Assembly: GCA_009777095.1 (NCBI GenBank)
Contig: WRMN01000019.1
Span: 1 to 37,963, forward strand
Direction: 5' to 3'
Origin: Bacteroidales bacterium
GTDB taxonomy: Bacteria > Bacteroidota > Bacteroidia > Bacteroidales > UBA932
DNA: 37,963 bases
The notes under the pieces are model-generated. The model made no database searches. It was not told the DNA's origin and worked only from the letters and a program-made list of their open reading frames with translations. How positions within the stretch are numbered: the first letter of the stretch is position 1; every line of letters starts with the position of its first letter. Shown here one piece after another: positions 20,786 through 29,831 of the stretch. Made by a program: the position numbers and the translations under genes.

Positions 20786-23700
20786 TTAAAAGTTCAATTT
20801 AAGGCCAAAGGTAAACTTGGGTTGGGGACGTACTGTTCCCATCGGGAATTCAGGGTCTTCATTATATTTATTAGCGGTGATAACAAAGAGATTATTTATC
20901 TGAGCGTAGAGTTGAAGCCTGCTCAGGTTTACTTTAGACAAGAGTGCTGAAGGCACATTGTAGGTCAGGTTAATTTCTTGCATTCTTATATGGTTCGCAT
21001 TATCTATCAAATAATCAATATACGGTGCATAACCTGTCCAGTTAAAATAGTTTGTATCATTGTCGTCTTGCGGGAATGTCATGATTTCCATCGGATTTCC
21101 GTTCATTACTTCCGCTAATCTGGCATTCGGCAGCGCTTTGTTCAAGCCGGAGAGTAAAGGATAGTTAAACCCGTGGCGTTGAAACTTATGTCCGAATTTG
21201 CCAATAAGGAGGAAAGAGAGGTCAAAATCATAAATCTTAAACTGGCTGGTAAATCCCATTGTATAGGGCGGTACGCGGGTACCAATATCCCACAGGTAGT
21301 TGCGCGCATCTCCCGATATGAAACCCAAAAGGTAGATATTATCTTCATGGTCAATGACCGCAGGTTGCATATTAGGCGCTGCTTCAGTTCCGAAATTGGA
21401 AACTCCGGCATATTTGTAACGCCATATCGTAGCGGCGTTATAACCTTCTACATACGAATTCGCCTGTCCCAGATACAAGTCAAGACCCGCATAGTTTTCT
21501 ACATATAGATTGGTAATTTTGTTGTAGTTATATGCAAAGGTAAAGTTTCCGTACCAGCGGATATCATTGTCTATAATATTCAACGAAGAGCCTAACTCCA
21601 TCTCAATACCGCGATTAATCATTTCGGCATTATTGAACGATTGCCTTGGTGTGCCGTACACTCCGGGAATGGAAACGCGGGCATAAAGATCTTTTCCGTT
21701 CTTTTGATAATAATCAAACTTACCAAACAACTTGCCGTTAAAGAGTGAATAGTCAACACCAAAGTTGAAAGCAGCGATTCTTTCCCAACGAAGCGCCGGA
21801 TTTCCGTAGTCACTAATACTGGCCGTTCGTTCCTGTGTTGAGGTGTTTGGCGTGGCACTTACAGTAATTAAAGGTTTGGTGGCTGCGCTTGTTACCACAT
21901 TTCCGTTATAGCCGTATGTCATACGCAGCGCAAGCCTGTCAAGCCATGTGAATGACTGCATAAAATCTTCTTTATGAGCCTGCCAGCCCAAACCTGTAGA
22001 CCAAAATGGATTGTAACGAAGCTTGGGGTCGTCGGTAATATAGTTCGCGGCATCTGTACGCACGCTACCCGATAAGGAATATTTTCCGTTGAAAGTATAG
22101 GCGGCGTTGGCATATAATGCAAAGTAACGAGTTGTATTGTAACTAAAGGAGTTAGTATAACCGAACGGTGTTATATTGGTACCCAGCCAATTCTGAATCT
22201 GTCTGAATGTTCCGCCGGGGCCGTTCGGGAAGGTTCCTACTGCTAAGGTTTGATCATTATAACCATAGGTGGTGGGGTAGCCAAATCCTTGATTTATACG
22301 GCTGCTAATCTCCGTTCCCGCCACCATGTTAATTTCATGCAGGCCAAAGGCGCGGTTGAAATTCAACTGATTTCGGAAATTGTATCCGTTAATCTGGGTA
22401 CGGCTTTGATCCAGAATACTTCCTTTTGGCACGTTAGGCGTAACGGTAGCCCCCATATTCCATGAAGAGTTGACATTTACCCTGTTGCGTACATAGAACG
22501 TCTCTTCACCGTATAAATCTCGCCGGGAAGTATTGAAAAGTTCGTACTGTATTTTACTGTCAAAAGTCAGTCCTTCGATAATTTTAAATGTCAAGCCTAT
22601 TTGCGCCCGTGCATTCAAATCTTTTGAACCTAAGCTACGGTCGTTCATTTCACGGATAGGATTATAGGTCCAATCCGGATAAGGGAACAGGTCGAAAGGC
22701 ACATTTGCCTCCATAAGCGGCCAGTAGAAATTACTGATTACAGGCAAATACGATCCGTCGGGATTAACCAGCATATCATAAGGCGATAAACCGGTGATAT
22801 TACTCAAACTGCATCCGCTGGTATTTCTATCGTTATACTGGAACATTCCGGAAAAATGGAAGTCCAACCATTTGAATAAGCTTGATGTATTCCTGTAATT
22901 AACCATATATTGCTGGTCGTTGGTATTTTTGAAGTTAGACCGGTTATCAGCAAACATCAGCGAGAACGTGTTGTAGCTGCGGTCGGTGGACGATGAGAGG
23001 GTGAGGTTATACTGTTGATTTACAGGATTTGCCAGCAGGTAGTCGCGAATTTGCTGCCGATTGTCCTGTGCTGCCAACATTCTTAATGTTGCTTCGGCAT
23101 CACTCATATAATCCCCCGTGGGATTTGCCAGCAACGCTTCATTAATGGCAAGCATTCCTTGCGACATGGCAAAACCATAATAGCTGCGAAAAGTATTATT
23201 TCTGTTAAAATTTCCACCCCACTTGCCAAAGGCCAATTTTTCAAATGCTATCGTTTCTTCCGAGCTGGCCAGCGGGTTTACATAGTCGAGGTCTAACTTG
23301 GCTCCGACCCTGACGAAAGATGAAAATTCTACTTTCAGCCCTTTTTCCGCTTTTTTGGTGGTGATTACAATAACTCCGTTTCCGGAACGGGCGCCCCAGA
23401 TAGAGGCTGCTGCCGCGTCCTTTAGAATAGTAATATTTTCTACATCATTAGGATTGATGCTATTAAAGCCGCCTTCAACAGCAAAACCGTCCACCACAAT
23501 CAAAGGCTGGGCGTTACTTGCTGAACTGATTGTCGAAAGTCCGCGAATTTGGATATTTGTTGGAGTACCATCCTCATTCACATTGGTTGCCACTACGCCG
23601 GGCACAAGTCCCATAATAGAGGCGCCGATGTTTAAAGTCGGTCGGTCTAATTGCTCTCTTGGAATAAAGCTAAATGCTCCGGGAGTACGTTCTCTCGAAA

Positions 23701-24307
23701 GAGTTTGATAACCGGTTACCATCACATCACCTAATTTTACAATGCTGGAAGTTAGTTGAATGCTCAGATTACTGCGCCCGGACACAACATATTCCATGGT
23801 TTCATAACCCAAAAATGTAACCAATAGCACCACATTCGGCTCAATGTCGGTTAATTCAAATTTACCTTCAATGTCGGTGTAAGCGTTATGTTTCGGGTTA
23901 CCCTTCGCCACTACCATAGCGCCCGGAAGGGGGTTGCCTTCTTCGTCTAATACTGTGCCGCGGATAATCCCAGTCGTTTTTTCCTCTACGCTTGTTTTGG
24001 TATCAGGAGCAGTCGGCAAGACATACCGCAACACAATCTGTTTATCGTTGATTGTGTAGGCAATGTTGTTTTTGACGAGCACTTCGTCTAACACTGTTGT
24101 GAGCGGTTGAGAAACAACATTTACAGAAACAAGCGTAGATGCCTTGATCAGGTCATCACTGTAAACGAACTTGTAGTCGGTTTGGTTCTGAATTTCTTTA
24201 AGCACCTCCTTGAGGGAAGTGTCCTTAAGATTCATGGTAATGTTTTGGGCTGTCGCCACCTGCAACAATACACCCAAGTAAAATAAAATCAAGAAAATTT
24301 TTCTCAT
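20786..24307 (-). CDS. SusC/RagA TonB-linked outer-membrane transporter with STN domain
   Basis: A 1173-residue TonB-dependent outer-membrane protein. Order: signal peptide (ends about residue 20 at VATAQ), an STN signalling domain (about 21-95, ITMNLKDTSLKEVLKEIQ), a carboxypeptidase-regulatory-like domain (about 112-190, GIIRGTVLDEEGNPLPGAMV), a plug with IQIRGLSTIS and PLIVVDGF (about 195-320), then the barrel ending in FTFGLKLNF. STN domains talk to FecR-type anti-sigma factors in the periplasm, and the fecR and sigma genes lie just upstream on the same strand. The transporter is therefore likely self-regulating: ligand import turns on its own operon. Confidence 0.96.
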   Translation of the reverse strand: MRKIFLILFYLGVLLQVATAQNITMNLKDTSLKEVLKEIQNQTDYKFVYSDDLIKASTLVSVNVVSQPLTTVLDEVLVKNNIAYTINDKQIVLRYVLPTAPDTKTSVEEKTTGIIRGTVLDEEGNPLPGAMVVAKGNPKHNAYTDIEGKFELTDIEPNVVLLVTFLGYETMEYVVSGRSNLSIQLTSSIVKLGDVMVTGYQTLSRERTPGAFSFIPREQLDRPTLNIGASIMGLVPGVVATNVNEDGTPTNIQIRGLSTISSASNAQPLIVVDGFAVEGGFNSINPNDVENITILKDAAAASIWGARSGNGVIVITTKKAEKGLKVEFSSFVRVGAKLDLDYVNPLASSEETIAFEKLAFGKWGGNFNRNNTFRSYYGFAMSQGMLAINEALLANPTGDYMSDAEATLRMLAAQDNRQQIRDYLLANPVNQQYNLTLSSSTDRSYNTFSLMFADNRSNFKNTNDQQYMVNYRNTSSLFKWLDFHFSGMFQYNDRNTSGCSLSNITGLSPYDMLVNPDGSYLPVISNFYWPLMEANVPFDLFPYPDWTYNPIREMNDRSLGSKDLNARAQIGLTFKIIEGLTFDSKIQYELFNTSRRDLYGEETFYVRNRVNVNSSWNMGATVTPNVPKGSILDQSRTQINGYNFRNQLNFNRAFGLHEINMVAGTEISSRINQGFGYPTTYGYNDQTLAVGTFPNGPGGTFRQIQNWLGTNITPFGYTNSFSYNTTRYFALYANAAYTFNGKYSLSGSVRTDAANYITDDPKLRYNPFWSTGLGWQAHKEDFMQSFTWLDRLALRMTYGYNGNVVTSAATKPLITVSATPNTSTQERTASISDYGNPALRWERIAAFNFGVDYSLFNGKLFGKFDYYQKNGKDLYARVSIPGVYGTPRQSFNNAEMINRGIEMELGSSLNIIDNDIRWYGNFTFAYNYNKITNLYVENYAGLDLYLGQANSYVEGYNAATIWRYKYAGVSNFGTEAAPNMQPAVIDHEDNIYLLGFISGDARNYLWDIGTRVPPYTMGFTSQFKIYDFDLSFLLIGKFGHKFQRHGFNYPLLSGLNKALPNARLAEVMNGNPMEIMTFPQDDNDTNYFNWTGYAPYIDYLIDNANHIRMQEINLTYNVPSALLSKVNLSRLQLYAQINNLFVITANKYNEDPEFPMGTVRPQPKFTFGLKLNF

Positions 24308-24396
24308 AAGTTGTAAGGTTTAAGATGTTTCTACTTTTAAATATACAAAGGAACATTCCACAACCCTCAGAAAAAATCGCTTTAATAAGAAAAACG

Positions 24397-25389
24397 TCAA
24401 TAACTCAGCACTACGTTTTCGTTAGTAATCAGGTAATTGATACCGGAACACATTTTCAGATAATCAAGCACCTGCGTGAGTGATTCCGAGTGGAATTCCG
24501 CCGTAAATCTTTCATTCAAAATACGGGGGGAATTCGCTTTAATGTTAACACCGTACCAACGCTCCATTTTGCGGATAACCTCCGACAGTAAGGTGCCATC
24601 AAACACAAGGTAGCCTTCCTTCCAAGCCGTATTTAAGTGTTCGTCCGGATTCTTTTTCAACTTAAATTCCCGTTCAACATCAGTAATATAAACCTCCTGA
24701 TTAGGCAATACGTCAAATTCCGCTTTATTATTTTCATTAATGAGCCGCACCTTTCCGGATATCAAATGCAGATTAAAAGAACGATCATTGTCATACGTCG
24801 AAATATTGAATTTAGTACCGGTAACCTTCACGGTTATATTTCTGGAGGTCTTCACATACATGGGGCGTTGTTCATCGCTATGCACATCGAAGAAAGCTTC
24901 TCCGCTCAATGCCACAACCCTCGAATCGTTCCCGAACACAGCAGGGCAAATTAAGGAAGAATGGCTGTTGAGCCACACCTCACTTCCGTCTGGCAGAATG
25001 ACTTTGCCTTTTACTCCTGGATTTACCGTGTACTCTATTATTGAATCCACATTGTCGATTGAAAAAGCGACAAGCGGCGTTTTTTTGGTAGATGAAAAAT
25101 ATTGATAAGCGGAAAAACAGACCAACGGAATAATTAATATGGCAGCCACACGGCTGAATACCCATACAAAATTTCTCCGACTATACCTCTGCTTGAATTT
25201 TCTCATCGCTTCCTTAGGCGCATCGGTATCAGGAAAATGCGAAAAAAGCCGATTAAGTTTGAGGCGAGACAGGTATTGACTGTTTTCGTCGTTTTCCGCT
25301 GCCCATTCCAATATCTGCTTAGCCTCTTGCCTGTTTGCCCGACCTGCGATATATTTTTCTATTATTTCCTTGTTCATATTTTTTTCCAT
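24397..25389 (-). CDS. FecR-type anti-sigma factor
   Basis: A 330-residue inner-membrane protein. A short cytoplasmic N-terminal region (NKEIIEKYIAGRANRQEAKQILEW) is followed by one membrane span at about 75-92 (VWVFSRVAAILIIPLVCFSA), then the FecR periplasmic domain with VNPGVKGKVILPDGSEVWLNS and ALSGEAFFDVHSDEQRPMYVKT. The C-terminal part (ERWYGVNIKANSPRI, then GINYLI) is the DUF4974-like domain common in Bacteroidota. A second ATG at 25377 (MNKEI) is also possible as start. It should hold the sigma factor encoded 34 bp upstream until the SusC STN domain signals. Confidence 0.95.
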   Translation of the reverse strand: MEKNMNKEIIEKYIAGRANRQEAKQILEWAAENDENSQYLSRLKLNRLFSHFPDTDAPKEAMRKFKQRYSRRNFVWVFSRVAAILIIPLVCFSAYQYFSSTKKTPLVAFSIDNVDSIIEYTVNPGVKGKVILPDGSEVWLNSHSSLICPAVFGNDSRVVALSGEAFFDVHSDEQRPMYVKTSRNITVKVTGTKFNISTYDNDRSFNLHLISGKVRLINENNKAEFDVLPNQEVYITDVEREFKLKKNPDEHLNTAWKEGYLVFDGTLLSEVIRKMERWYGVNIKANSPRILNERFTAEFHSESLTQVLDYLKMCSGINYLITNENVVLSY

Positions 25390-25423
25390 AACATTATATA
25401 TACAAATTTGTAGCTCCCTATCC

Positions 25424-26014
25424 TCAAAAAATCAACAATAATACGCTGAGATAACGGGATAACTTTTGGCGGAATGTCTTGAGTGCTATACTGATATACC
25501 TTTCTATAGATTTTTCAGAGACGCCCATTCGCTGAGCTATTTCTTGATAACTCATACCATATTTGCGGCTGAGTATAAAAGATTCACGCACAGGACCTTT
25601 AAGAATGTCATAAGTTTTATTTATAATGCGTTCCATGTCCAGCGCATCTATACGTGAAATCATATCTGCGCTTTCCAGTGTTTTTAGTCCGAAATTTACC
25701 TCCATCAATCCAGTGGTTATGGTTGCAAACCTCGACTGGAATTTAAGCGCGTTAATTGTTTTATTCTTCGCAATAGTGTAGAGGTAAGCTCTTATATTTC
25801 GGGCAGGATCAAGCATGCGCCTATTCGCCCAAAACGACAGAAACGTCTCCTGTACAATATCTTCCGCCTGTTGATTGCTGTGGGTGATGAATGAAGATAC
25901 AAAATAGCGCAGGTTATTATATTCCGCCCGATAAAATACCTCGAACGAATGCATGTTACCTTCTATGATCGAAAGAGTAAAATTAAGTTTCTCTTCTGTT
26001 TGCGGCCTATGCAT
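25424..26014 (-). CDS. ECF-type RNA polymerase sigma factor
   Basis: A 196-residue sigma-70 family protein of the FecI/Bacteroidota type. Region 2 is seen in FEVFYRAEYNNLRYFVSSFI and QAEDIVQETFLSFW (about 47-60), and region 4 in SRKYGMSYQEIAQRMGVSEKSIERYISIALKTFRQKL near the C-terminus. It is the first gene of the operon with fecR, susC, susD and two thioredoxin lipoproteins. The final VLLLIF is a slightly hydrophobic tail, often seen in such proteins. Confidence 0.96.
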   Translation of the reverse strand: MHRPQTEEKLNFTLSIIEGNMHSFEVFYRAEYNNLRYFVSSFITHSNQQAEDIVQETFLSFWANRRMLDPARNIRAYLYTIAKNKTINALKFQSRFATITTGLMEVNFGLKTLESADMISRIDALDMERIINKTYDILKGPVRESFILSRKYGMSYQEIAQRMGVSEKSIERYISIALKTFRQKLSRYLSVLLLIF

Positions 26015-26071
26015 CGTAATAGTAACTGTTTAGAAACTGTTTAAATTTAATAATGATTAATGTTAACCCTA

Positions 26072-26101
26072 CAAAGGTAAAGATTTTTTATAAAATTCAA
26101 A
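26072..26101 (-). promoter_or_regulatory. Promoter of the sigma/FecR operon
   Basis: On the minus strand TTTG (26101-26098), an 18-base spacer and TACCTTTG (26079-26072) match the housekeeping promoter pattern. The start would be near 26065, about 50 bases before the ATG. The sigma gene is therefore probably transcribed by the primary sigma, whose signal gates the rest. Confidence 0.65.
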
Positions 26102-26136
26102 ACACTTTCTCAATGTTAAGCATAGTATGTTAAATT

Positions 26137-27474
26137 CTACAGTTTAGGCTCCCACCCTTTTTCGTATTCACGCGACCAAAGTGTCATCGCTTCCGGATCA
26201 TTTAAAATATGCCCGTTGGCCGGGTTGCACTGTAACATACGGCCTGTACGTTGAGCAATATTGCCTAACTGTACCCACACATTAGTTTGATGCCCGATAT
26301 TGATGGGGCAGTTCAATTCTTCTTTGCCGCGAATAGCTTCTACAAAGTTAGTATTGTGCAGAATATCAAATTTTGTATTCGGACTGGGCGCTTTTTGCCC
26401 CGGCCCCAATGGATCGGCTACGCTTTCTTCCTTGATAAGTTTGCCCGACAGGTCATACAATTTGTAGAATAAATTGCCTGTTTCAATACTGCCCTTATTA
26501 CCGTAGAAAATAACACCGCGGCCTTCGCCCTCGACATTTGTATTGTTACGACTACGCCCTTCCCAACTAAATACAGCATCGGGTGTTTCCCAAGTGATAA
26601 GTTGGGTGTCGGGCGTTTCCCAATGGTCATTATACACGTAACGGCCGCCCATGGAAGTTACTTTAGTAGGAAAGTCGGCCTGTGCGCCCCACACCAACAA
26701 GTCAAGTTCATGGGTTCCGTTGTTCAGCGCTTCGCCGGTTCCCCAATGCCAGAACCAGTGCCAGTCATAGTGAATAAGCCCCTCCATGTAAGGGCGGCGC
26801 GGAGCCGGGCCTTGCCATAGTTCATAATTGAGATTGGCAGGAACCGGACCGGGTTTCAGATAGGTTTCCTTGCGATTATTAGTGTACCAAGCCTTGCCCA
26901 TGAAAACCTTACCTATTTCCCCATCATGAATCATTTTTATTACTTGTTGAAGGAATGGAAAAGAACGGCGTTGAGTACCTGCCCCTATCAGTACATTATA
27001 TTTTTTTGCAACTTCAATGAGCAACTCCCCTTCGCGTGGCGAGTGGCTAACAGGTTTCTCCACAAACACATGCTTTCCTGCCTGAGCGCACAATATAGCC
27101 GCCGGAGCATGCCAATGATCCGGCGCGGATACAATAACACCGTCAAGCGCCTTATCCTCAAGCGCTTTTCTGAAGTCAAGCAATTCAATGGGCTTGTAAG
27201 GAATCATGGAACTGAGCCTTCTCATGCACTTATCCGTTACATCGCTATCCACATCGCTCACGTATGCAATATGAATATTAGGAACACCTGTAAAGGTGCG
27301 GGCCTGTTGTGCGCCACGGACACCCAAGCCCATAAAACACAGGTTGACCCTGTCGTTGGCGCCGAGTATGCGTGCATAGCTTTTGCTGCTAAACCCCATG
27401 CCTCCGATGACTAATCCGGCTGAGGCTATGCCTGCCTTGCGTAGAAATTCGCGACGATTGATTTCTTTATTCAT
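26137..27474 (-). CDS. Tat-exported Gfo/Idh/MocA family oxidoreductase
   Basis: A 445-residue NAD(P)-dependent enzyme of the Gfo/Idh/MocA family. The twin-arginine signal is NRREFLRKAGIASAGLVIGG at the N-terminus (RR at about residues 7-8), with cleavage near the Ala of KSYA. The Rossmann fold starts with LCFMGLGVRGAQQAR; the family motif VEKPVSHSP carries the conserved Lys-Pro of the active site. Many periplasmic members in Bacteroidota are glycosidases of the GH109 type or sugar dehydrogenases; I cannot tell which this is. It lies upstream of, and is oriented with, the sigma operon but has its own promoter and a LacI-type operator. Confidence 0.93.
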   Translation of the reverse strand: MNKEINRREFLRKAGIASAGLVIGGMGFSSKSYARILGANDRVNLCFMGLGVRGAQQARTFTGVPNIHIAYVSDVDSDVTDKCMRRLSSMIPYKPIELLDFRKALEDKALDGVIVSAPDHWHAPAAILCAQAGKHVFVEKPVSHSPREGELLIEVAKKYNVLIGAGTQRRSFPFLQQVIKMIHDGEIGKVFMGKAWYTNNRKETYLKPGPVPANLNYELWQGPAPRRPYMEGLIHYDWHWFWHWGTGEALNNGTHELDLLVWGAQADFPTKVTSMGGRYVYNDHWETPDTQLITWETPDAVFSWEGRSRNNTNVEGEGRGVIFYGNKGSIETGNLFYKLYDLSGKLIKEESVADPLGPGQKAPSPNTKFDILHNTNFVEAIRGKEELNCPINIGHQTNVWVQLGNIAQRTGRMLQCNPANGHILNDPEAMTLWSREYEKGWEPKL

Positions 27475-27522
27475 AGCGTATGGTATTTTTAAAGATTATT
27501 CCAAAAGAGAACTTAATTTTCA

Positions 27523-27554
27523 CAAAAATAGGATTAATTTATTCATTATGCAAA
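27523..27554 (-). promoter_or_regulatory. Promoter of the oxidoreductase gene
   Basis: On the minus strand TTTG (27554-27551), a 20-base spacer and TATTTTTG (27530-27523) match the Bacteroidota consensus. The -33 box lies inside the LacI-like operator at 27548-27563. Confidence 0.65.
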
Positions 27555-27563
27555 CGATTGCAT
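27548..27563. promoter_or_regulatory. LacI/GalR-type operator
   Basis: ATGCAAACGATTGCAT is a near-perfect palindrome with the central CG typical of LacI/GalR sites (TGCAAnCGnTTGCA pattern). It overlaps the -33 box of the oxidoreductase promoter, so binding would repress. No LacI-family gene is in the window; the regulator must be elsewhere. Confidence 0.7.
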
Positions 27564-27602
27564 AAAAATATAAAAAAAAATCATAATTTTTTTGTCAAAA
27601 AA

Positions 27603-27633
27603 TTTGCAGATTCAAAAAAAACATCTACCTTTG
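27603..27633 (+). promoter_or_regulatory. Promoter of the ABC exporter operon
   Basis: TTTG (27603-27606), a 19-base spacer and TACCTTTG (27626-27633) form a canonical promoter. Transcription should start around 27640, about 25 bases before the ABC gene ATG. Confidence 0.8.
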
Positions 27634-27634
27634 C

Positions 27635-27658
27635 AGTGTACTAATATACTAATACATT
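27635..27658. promoter_or_regulatory. YtrA/GntR-type operator at the transcription start
   Basis: AGTGTA (27635-27640), 12 bases, TACATT (27653-27658) matches closely the AGTGTA-N13-TACACT type of operator described for YtrA regulators. The middle holds a tandem CTAATATA/CTAATACA. It overlaps the expected start of transcription, and a YtrA-like GntR gene is the third gene of the operon, so autorepression is likely. Confidence 0.6.
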
Positions 27659-27664
27659 AATAAT

Positions 27665-28393
27665 ATGGTAGAAATTAATAACTTAACATTCAGGTATGGT
27701 CGAAACAATGTCTTCGATAACATATCTTTGTCCTTAGGTCCGGGAAAAATTTACGGACTTCTGGGTGAAAATGGGGTGGGAAAAACCACCTTGCTGCGCA
27801 TTATCGGCGGACTCCTCTATCCGAAAGCCGGTAATTGTAAGGTTTTCAATGTAGAAGCAGGAAAACGCCTGCCCTCTGTCTTACAGGAAATATTTTACAT
27901 TCCTGAAGATTTTGTACTTCCGCCGGTGAATATTTTAGCATACGCCCAAAGAAACGGTGCTTTTTACCCTAACTTCAATATGCTGCAATGTGAAAATTAT
28001 TTGCAGGAGTTCGGCGTACCTGCACAACGGAAATTTACGGAGCTCTCGTTCGGCCAGCGCAAAAAAGCCTTTATCGCCTTTGCCTTGGCTACCAACGTCA
28101 AATTGCTCCTGTTAGACGAGCCTACCAATGGCTTGGATATTCCTTCCAAATCGCAATTTCGGCGTTTAGCGGCTCAGGCTTTGACCGATGAGAATACCTT
28201 TGTTATATCTACGCATCAGGTGCGGGATTTGGAAAACCTCATCGACCCGATTATTATTTTGGATAATAACGAAGTCTTGCTCAATCATTCGGTAGAAGAA
28301 ATTTCCTCTAAATTTGATTTCGGTTCCGACTTTGAACGCCTGTTTAACGCGGTGATAGCAGATAAGGCAAAATTCAGACAAATGTTTAACTGA
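27665..28393 (+). CDS. ABC transporter ATP-binding protein
   Basis: A 242-residue ATPase. Walker A is GENGVGKTT (residues about 34-42), the signature is LSFGQRKK, and Walker B is KLLLLDEPTNGLD, followed by the switch histidine in ISTHQVRDLE. It is of the single-domain type found with YtrA regulators and small permeases (exporter or antimicrobial-response type). The start is the ATG at 27665, just after the operator. It is followed after 14 bp by the membrane protein. Confidence 0.95.
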   Translation: MVEINNLTFRYGRNNVFDNISLSLGPGKIYGLLGENGVGKTTLLRIIGGLLYPKAGNCKVFNVEAGKRLPSVLQEIFYIPEDFVLPPVNILAYAQRNGAFYPNFNMLQCENYLQEFGVPAQRKFTELSFGQRKKAFIAFALATNVKLLLLDEPTNGLDIPSKSQFRRLAAQALTDENTFVISTHQVRDLENLIDPIIILDNNEVLLNHSVEEISSKFDFGSDFERLFNAVIADKAKFRQMFN

Positions 28394-28407
28394 TAAAACC
28401 CACGAAT

Positions 28408-29220
28408 ATGAATAATACATTTTCATACCATAGATTTTTATTGATGCTGCGGAAAGAAGCAGCAGATTTGCGTCCACAGTTTATAAAAATCCTATTGATA
28501 TCCTTTGGAATAGGATTGATTATCTTTTTCTTTATAAATTATTCTTTCGGAATAAGCGGAAACTCAAGCTTCGAAATAGTGCGTTTCGTTATAGGCGCTT
28601 TGGTAGTAGTTTGCAATATACTTTTTGCACCTTTTATACTGTATAAACGCTTCAACTATCGTACTACGGGAGTAAATCATTTCATGTTACCTGCCTCGCA
28701 GTTGGAAAAGTGGCTGTCGATGTTTTTCTATTGCCTGATAGTAACGCCATTATTGTCCATCGCTGCGCTGACTTTAGCCGATCTTTGCCTGCTGCCGGTC
28801 TATCCATTGGCAGGAACAACGCTATGGTTTTCAGATGATAGCGTTTCCCATATTTTCGCTTTTATGCCAACGGTAAACTTCTTTATATATATATTGATAT
28901 ATCAATCGCTGTTTTTCTTTTGTAATATATGGTTTCAACGCAGCAAGGTGCAAAAAACTTTTGCCGTACTGATTATTATTAGCGTGGTCAGCACTTTGTT
29001 TTCGACCTTGCTTGCCGGATTATTCCCTATAGCCAATGTTGAGGATTTGGTAAAAATTACCGTCGAAAACACTAATGAAATGCAGATAGCAACTACTCTG
29101 ATACGCAGTGTTTATGAGGGGCCGACCCCTTGGCCTACAGTGGCGTTGCTCCTGAGCGTATGTACATTTTTGGGAATATATTATGCCGGCTTTTTGAAAT
29201 GGAAAGAACAGGAATTATAA
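28408..29220 (+). CDS. ABC transporter membrane protein
   Basis: A 270-residue hydrophobic protein with about six membrane segments (e.g. IKILLISFGIGLIIFFFINY, IVRFVIGALVVVCNILFAPF, LSMFFYCLIVTPLLSIAAL, and a last one in VALLLSVCTFLGIYYAGFL). No sequence motif identifies its substrate. Its position between the ATPase (14 bp upstream) and the GntR regulator (10 bp downstream) makes it the partner of the ATPase. Confidence 0.85.
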   Translation: MNNTFSYHRFLLMLRKEAADLRPQFIKILLISFGIGLIIFFFINYSFGISGNSSFEIVRFVIGALVVVCNILFAPFILYKRFNYRTTGVNHFMLPASQLEKWLSMFFYCLIVTPLLSIAALTLADLCLLPVYPLAGTTLWFSDDSVSHIFAFMPTVNFFIYILIYQSLFFFCNIWFQRSKVQKTFAVLIIISVVSTLFSTLLAGLFPIANVEDLVKITVENTNEMQIATTLIRSVYEGPTPWPTVALLLSVCTFLGIYYAGFLKWKEQEL

Positions 29221-29230
29221 TCGGTATAAT

Positions 29231-29608
29231 ATGGAATTTAACAGTCATAAAGCTATATACCTGCAGATAGTGGACTATATCTGTGAAAAGGTACTCGTTA
29301 AAGAGTGGCTTGCCGGCAGCCGAATCCCTTCGGTGCGCGAACTTGGCGTGTCGCTCGAAGTGAACCCCAATACTGTAGTGCGCTCGTATGAGCATTTGGA
29401 AACCAACGGTATTATTATGAATAAGCGCGGAGTGGGATTTTTCCTGACGGAAAATGCTGTTGAAAAAACAGTGTTATTACAACAAGAAACATTTATGACG
29501 GAAAGCCTTCCCTTGCTATTTAAGAATATGTATTTGCTGCAAATATCATTCGAGGAAATGAAAGCGCAGTACGAAACATTTTGTAAATTAAATTATCCAC
29601 AATTATAA
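29231..29608 (+). CDS. GntR-family regulator, YtrA subfamily
   Basis: A 125-residue protein. The winged helix is seen in KAIYLQIVDYICEKVLVKEWLAGSRIPSVRELGVSLEVNPNTVVRSYEHLETNGIIMNKRGVGFFL, the standard GntR domain. The C-terminal part is short and helical, as in the YtrA subfamily, without a ligand-binding domain. Operons of this type usually contain ABC transporters. The likely operator is at 27635-27658. Confidence 0.93.
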   Translation: MEFNSHKAIYLQIVDYICEKVLVKEWLAGSRIPSVRELGVSLEVNPNTVVRSYEHLETNGIIMNKRGVGFFLTENAVEKTVLLQQETFMTESLPLLFKNMYLLQISFEEMKAQYETFCKLNYPQL

Positions 29609-29620
29609 AAATAGAAAGTT

Positions 29621-29758
29621 ATGAAAATTAAGAAAAGTACTATAGTATTGATTATTGTTGCCGTATTGTATCTTACCCATACAACTGTTAATTATTTTAT
29701 GATGAAGACCACAACAAAGCAGATAGTAGAGCAATACCACGATTCTGCAACTTTTTAG
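29621..29758 (+). CDS. 45-residue single-span membrane peptide
   Basis: A short frame from ATG 29621 to TAG 29756-29758, 12 bp after the regulator gene. The protein begins MKIKKSTIVLIIVAVLYLTH, with a basic start and one membrane segment (about residues 7-20), then a polar tail with MKTTTKQIVEQYHDSATF. It lies in the ABC operon, 73 bp before the beta-barrel gene. I recognise no family; a small transporter accessory protein is the natural guess. Confidence 0.65.
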   Translation: MKIKKSTIVLIIVAVLYLTHTTVNYFMMKTTTKQIVEQYHDSATF

Positions 29759-29831
29759 AAAAAAAATCGTCTAATAAGTAAATAAACAACCTTCATCAAT
29801 CTTCATCAAATCAACAAATAAGCAAATCAAC

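Noticed and set aside
24340-24360. Promoter immediately upstream of susC
   Set aside because: The minus strand has only TTCCTTTG with no -33 box at proper distance; too weak to list as a feature.
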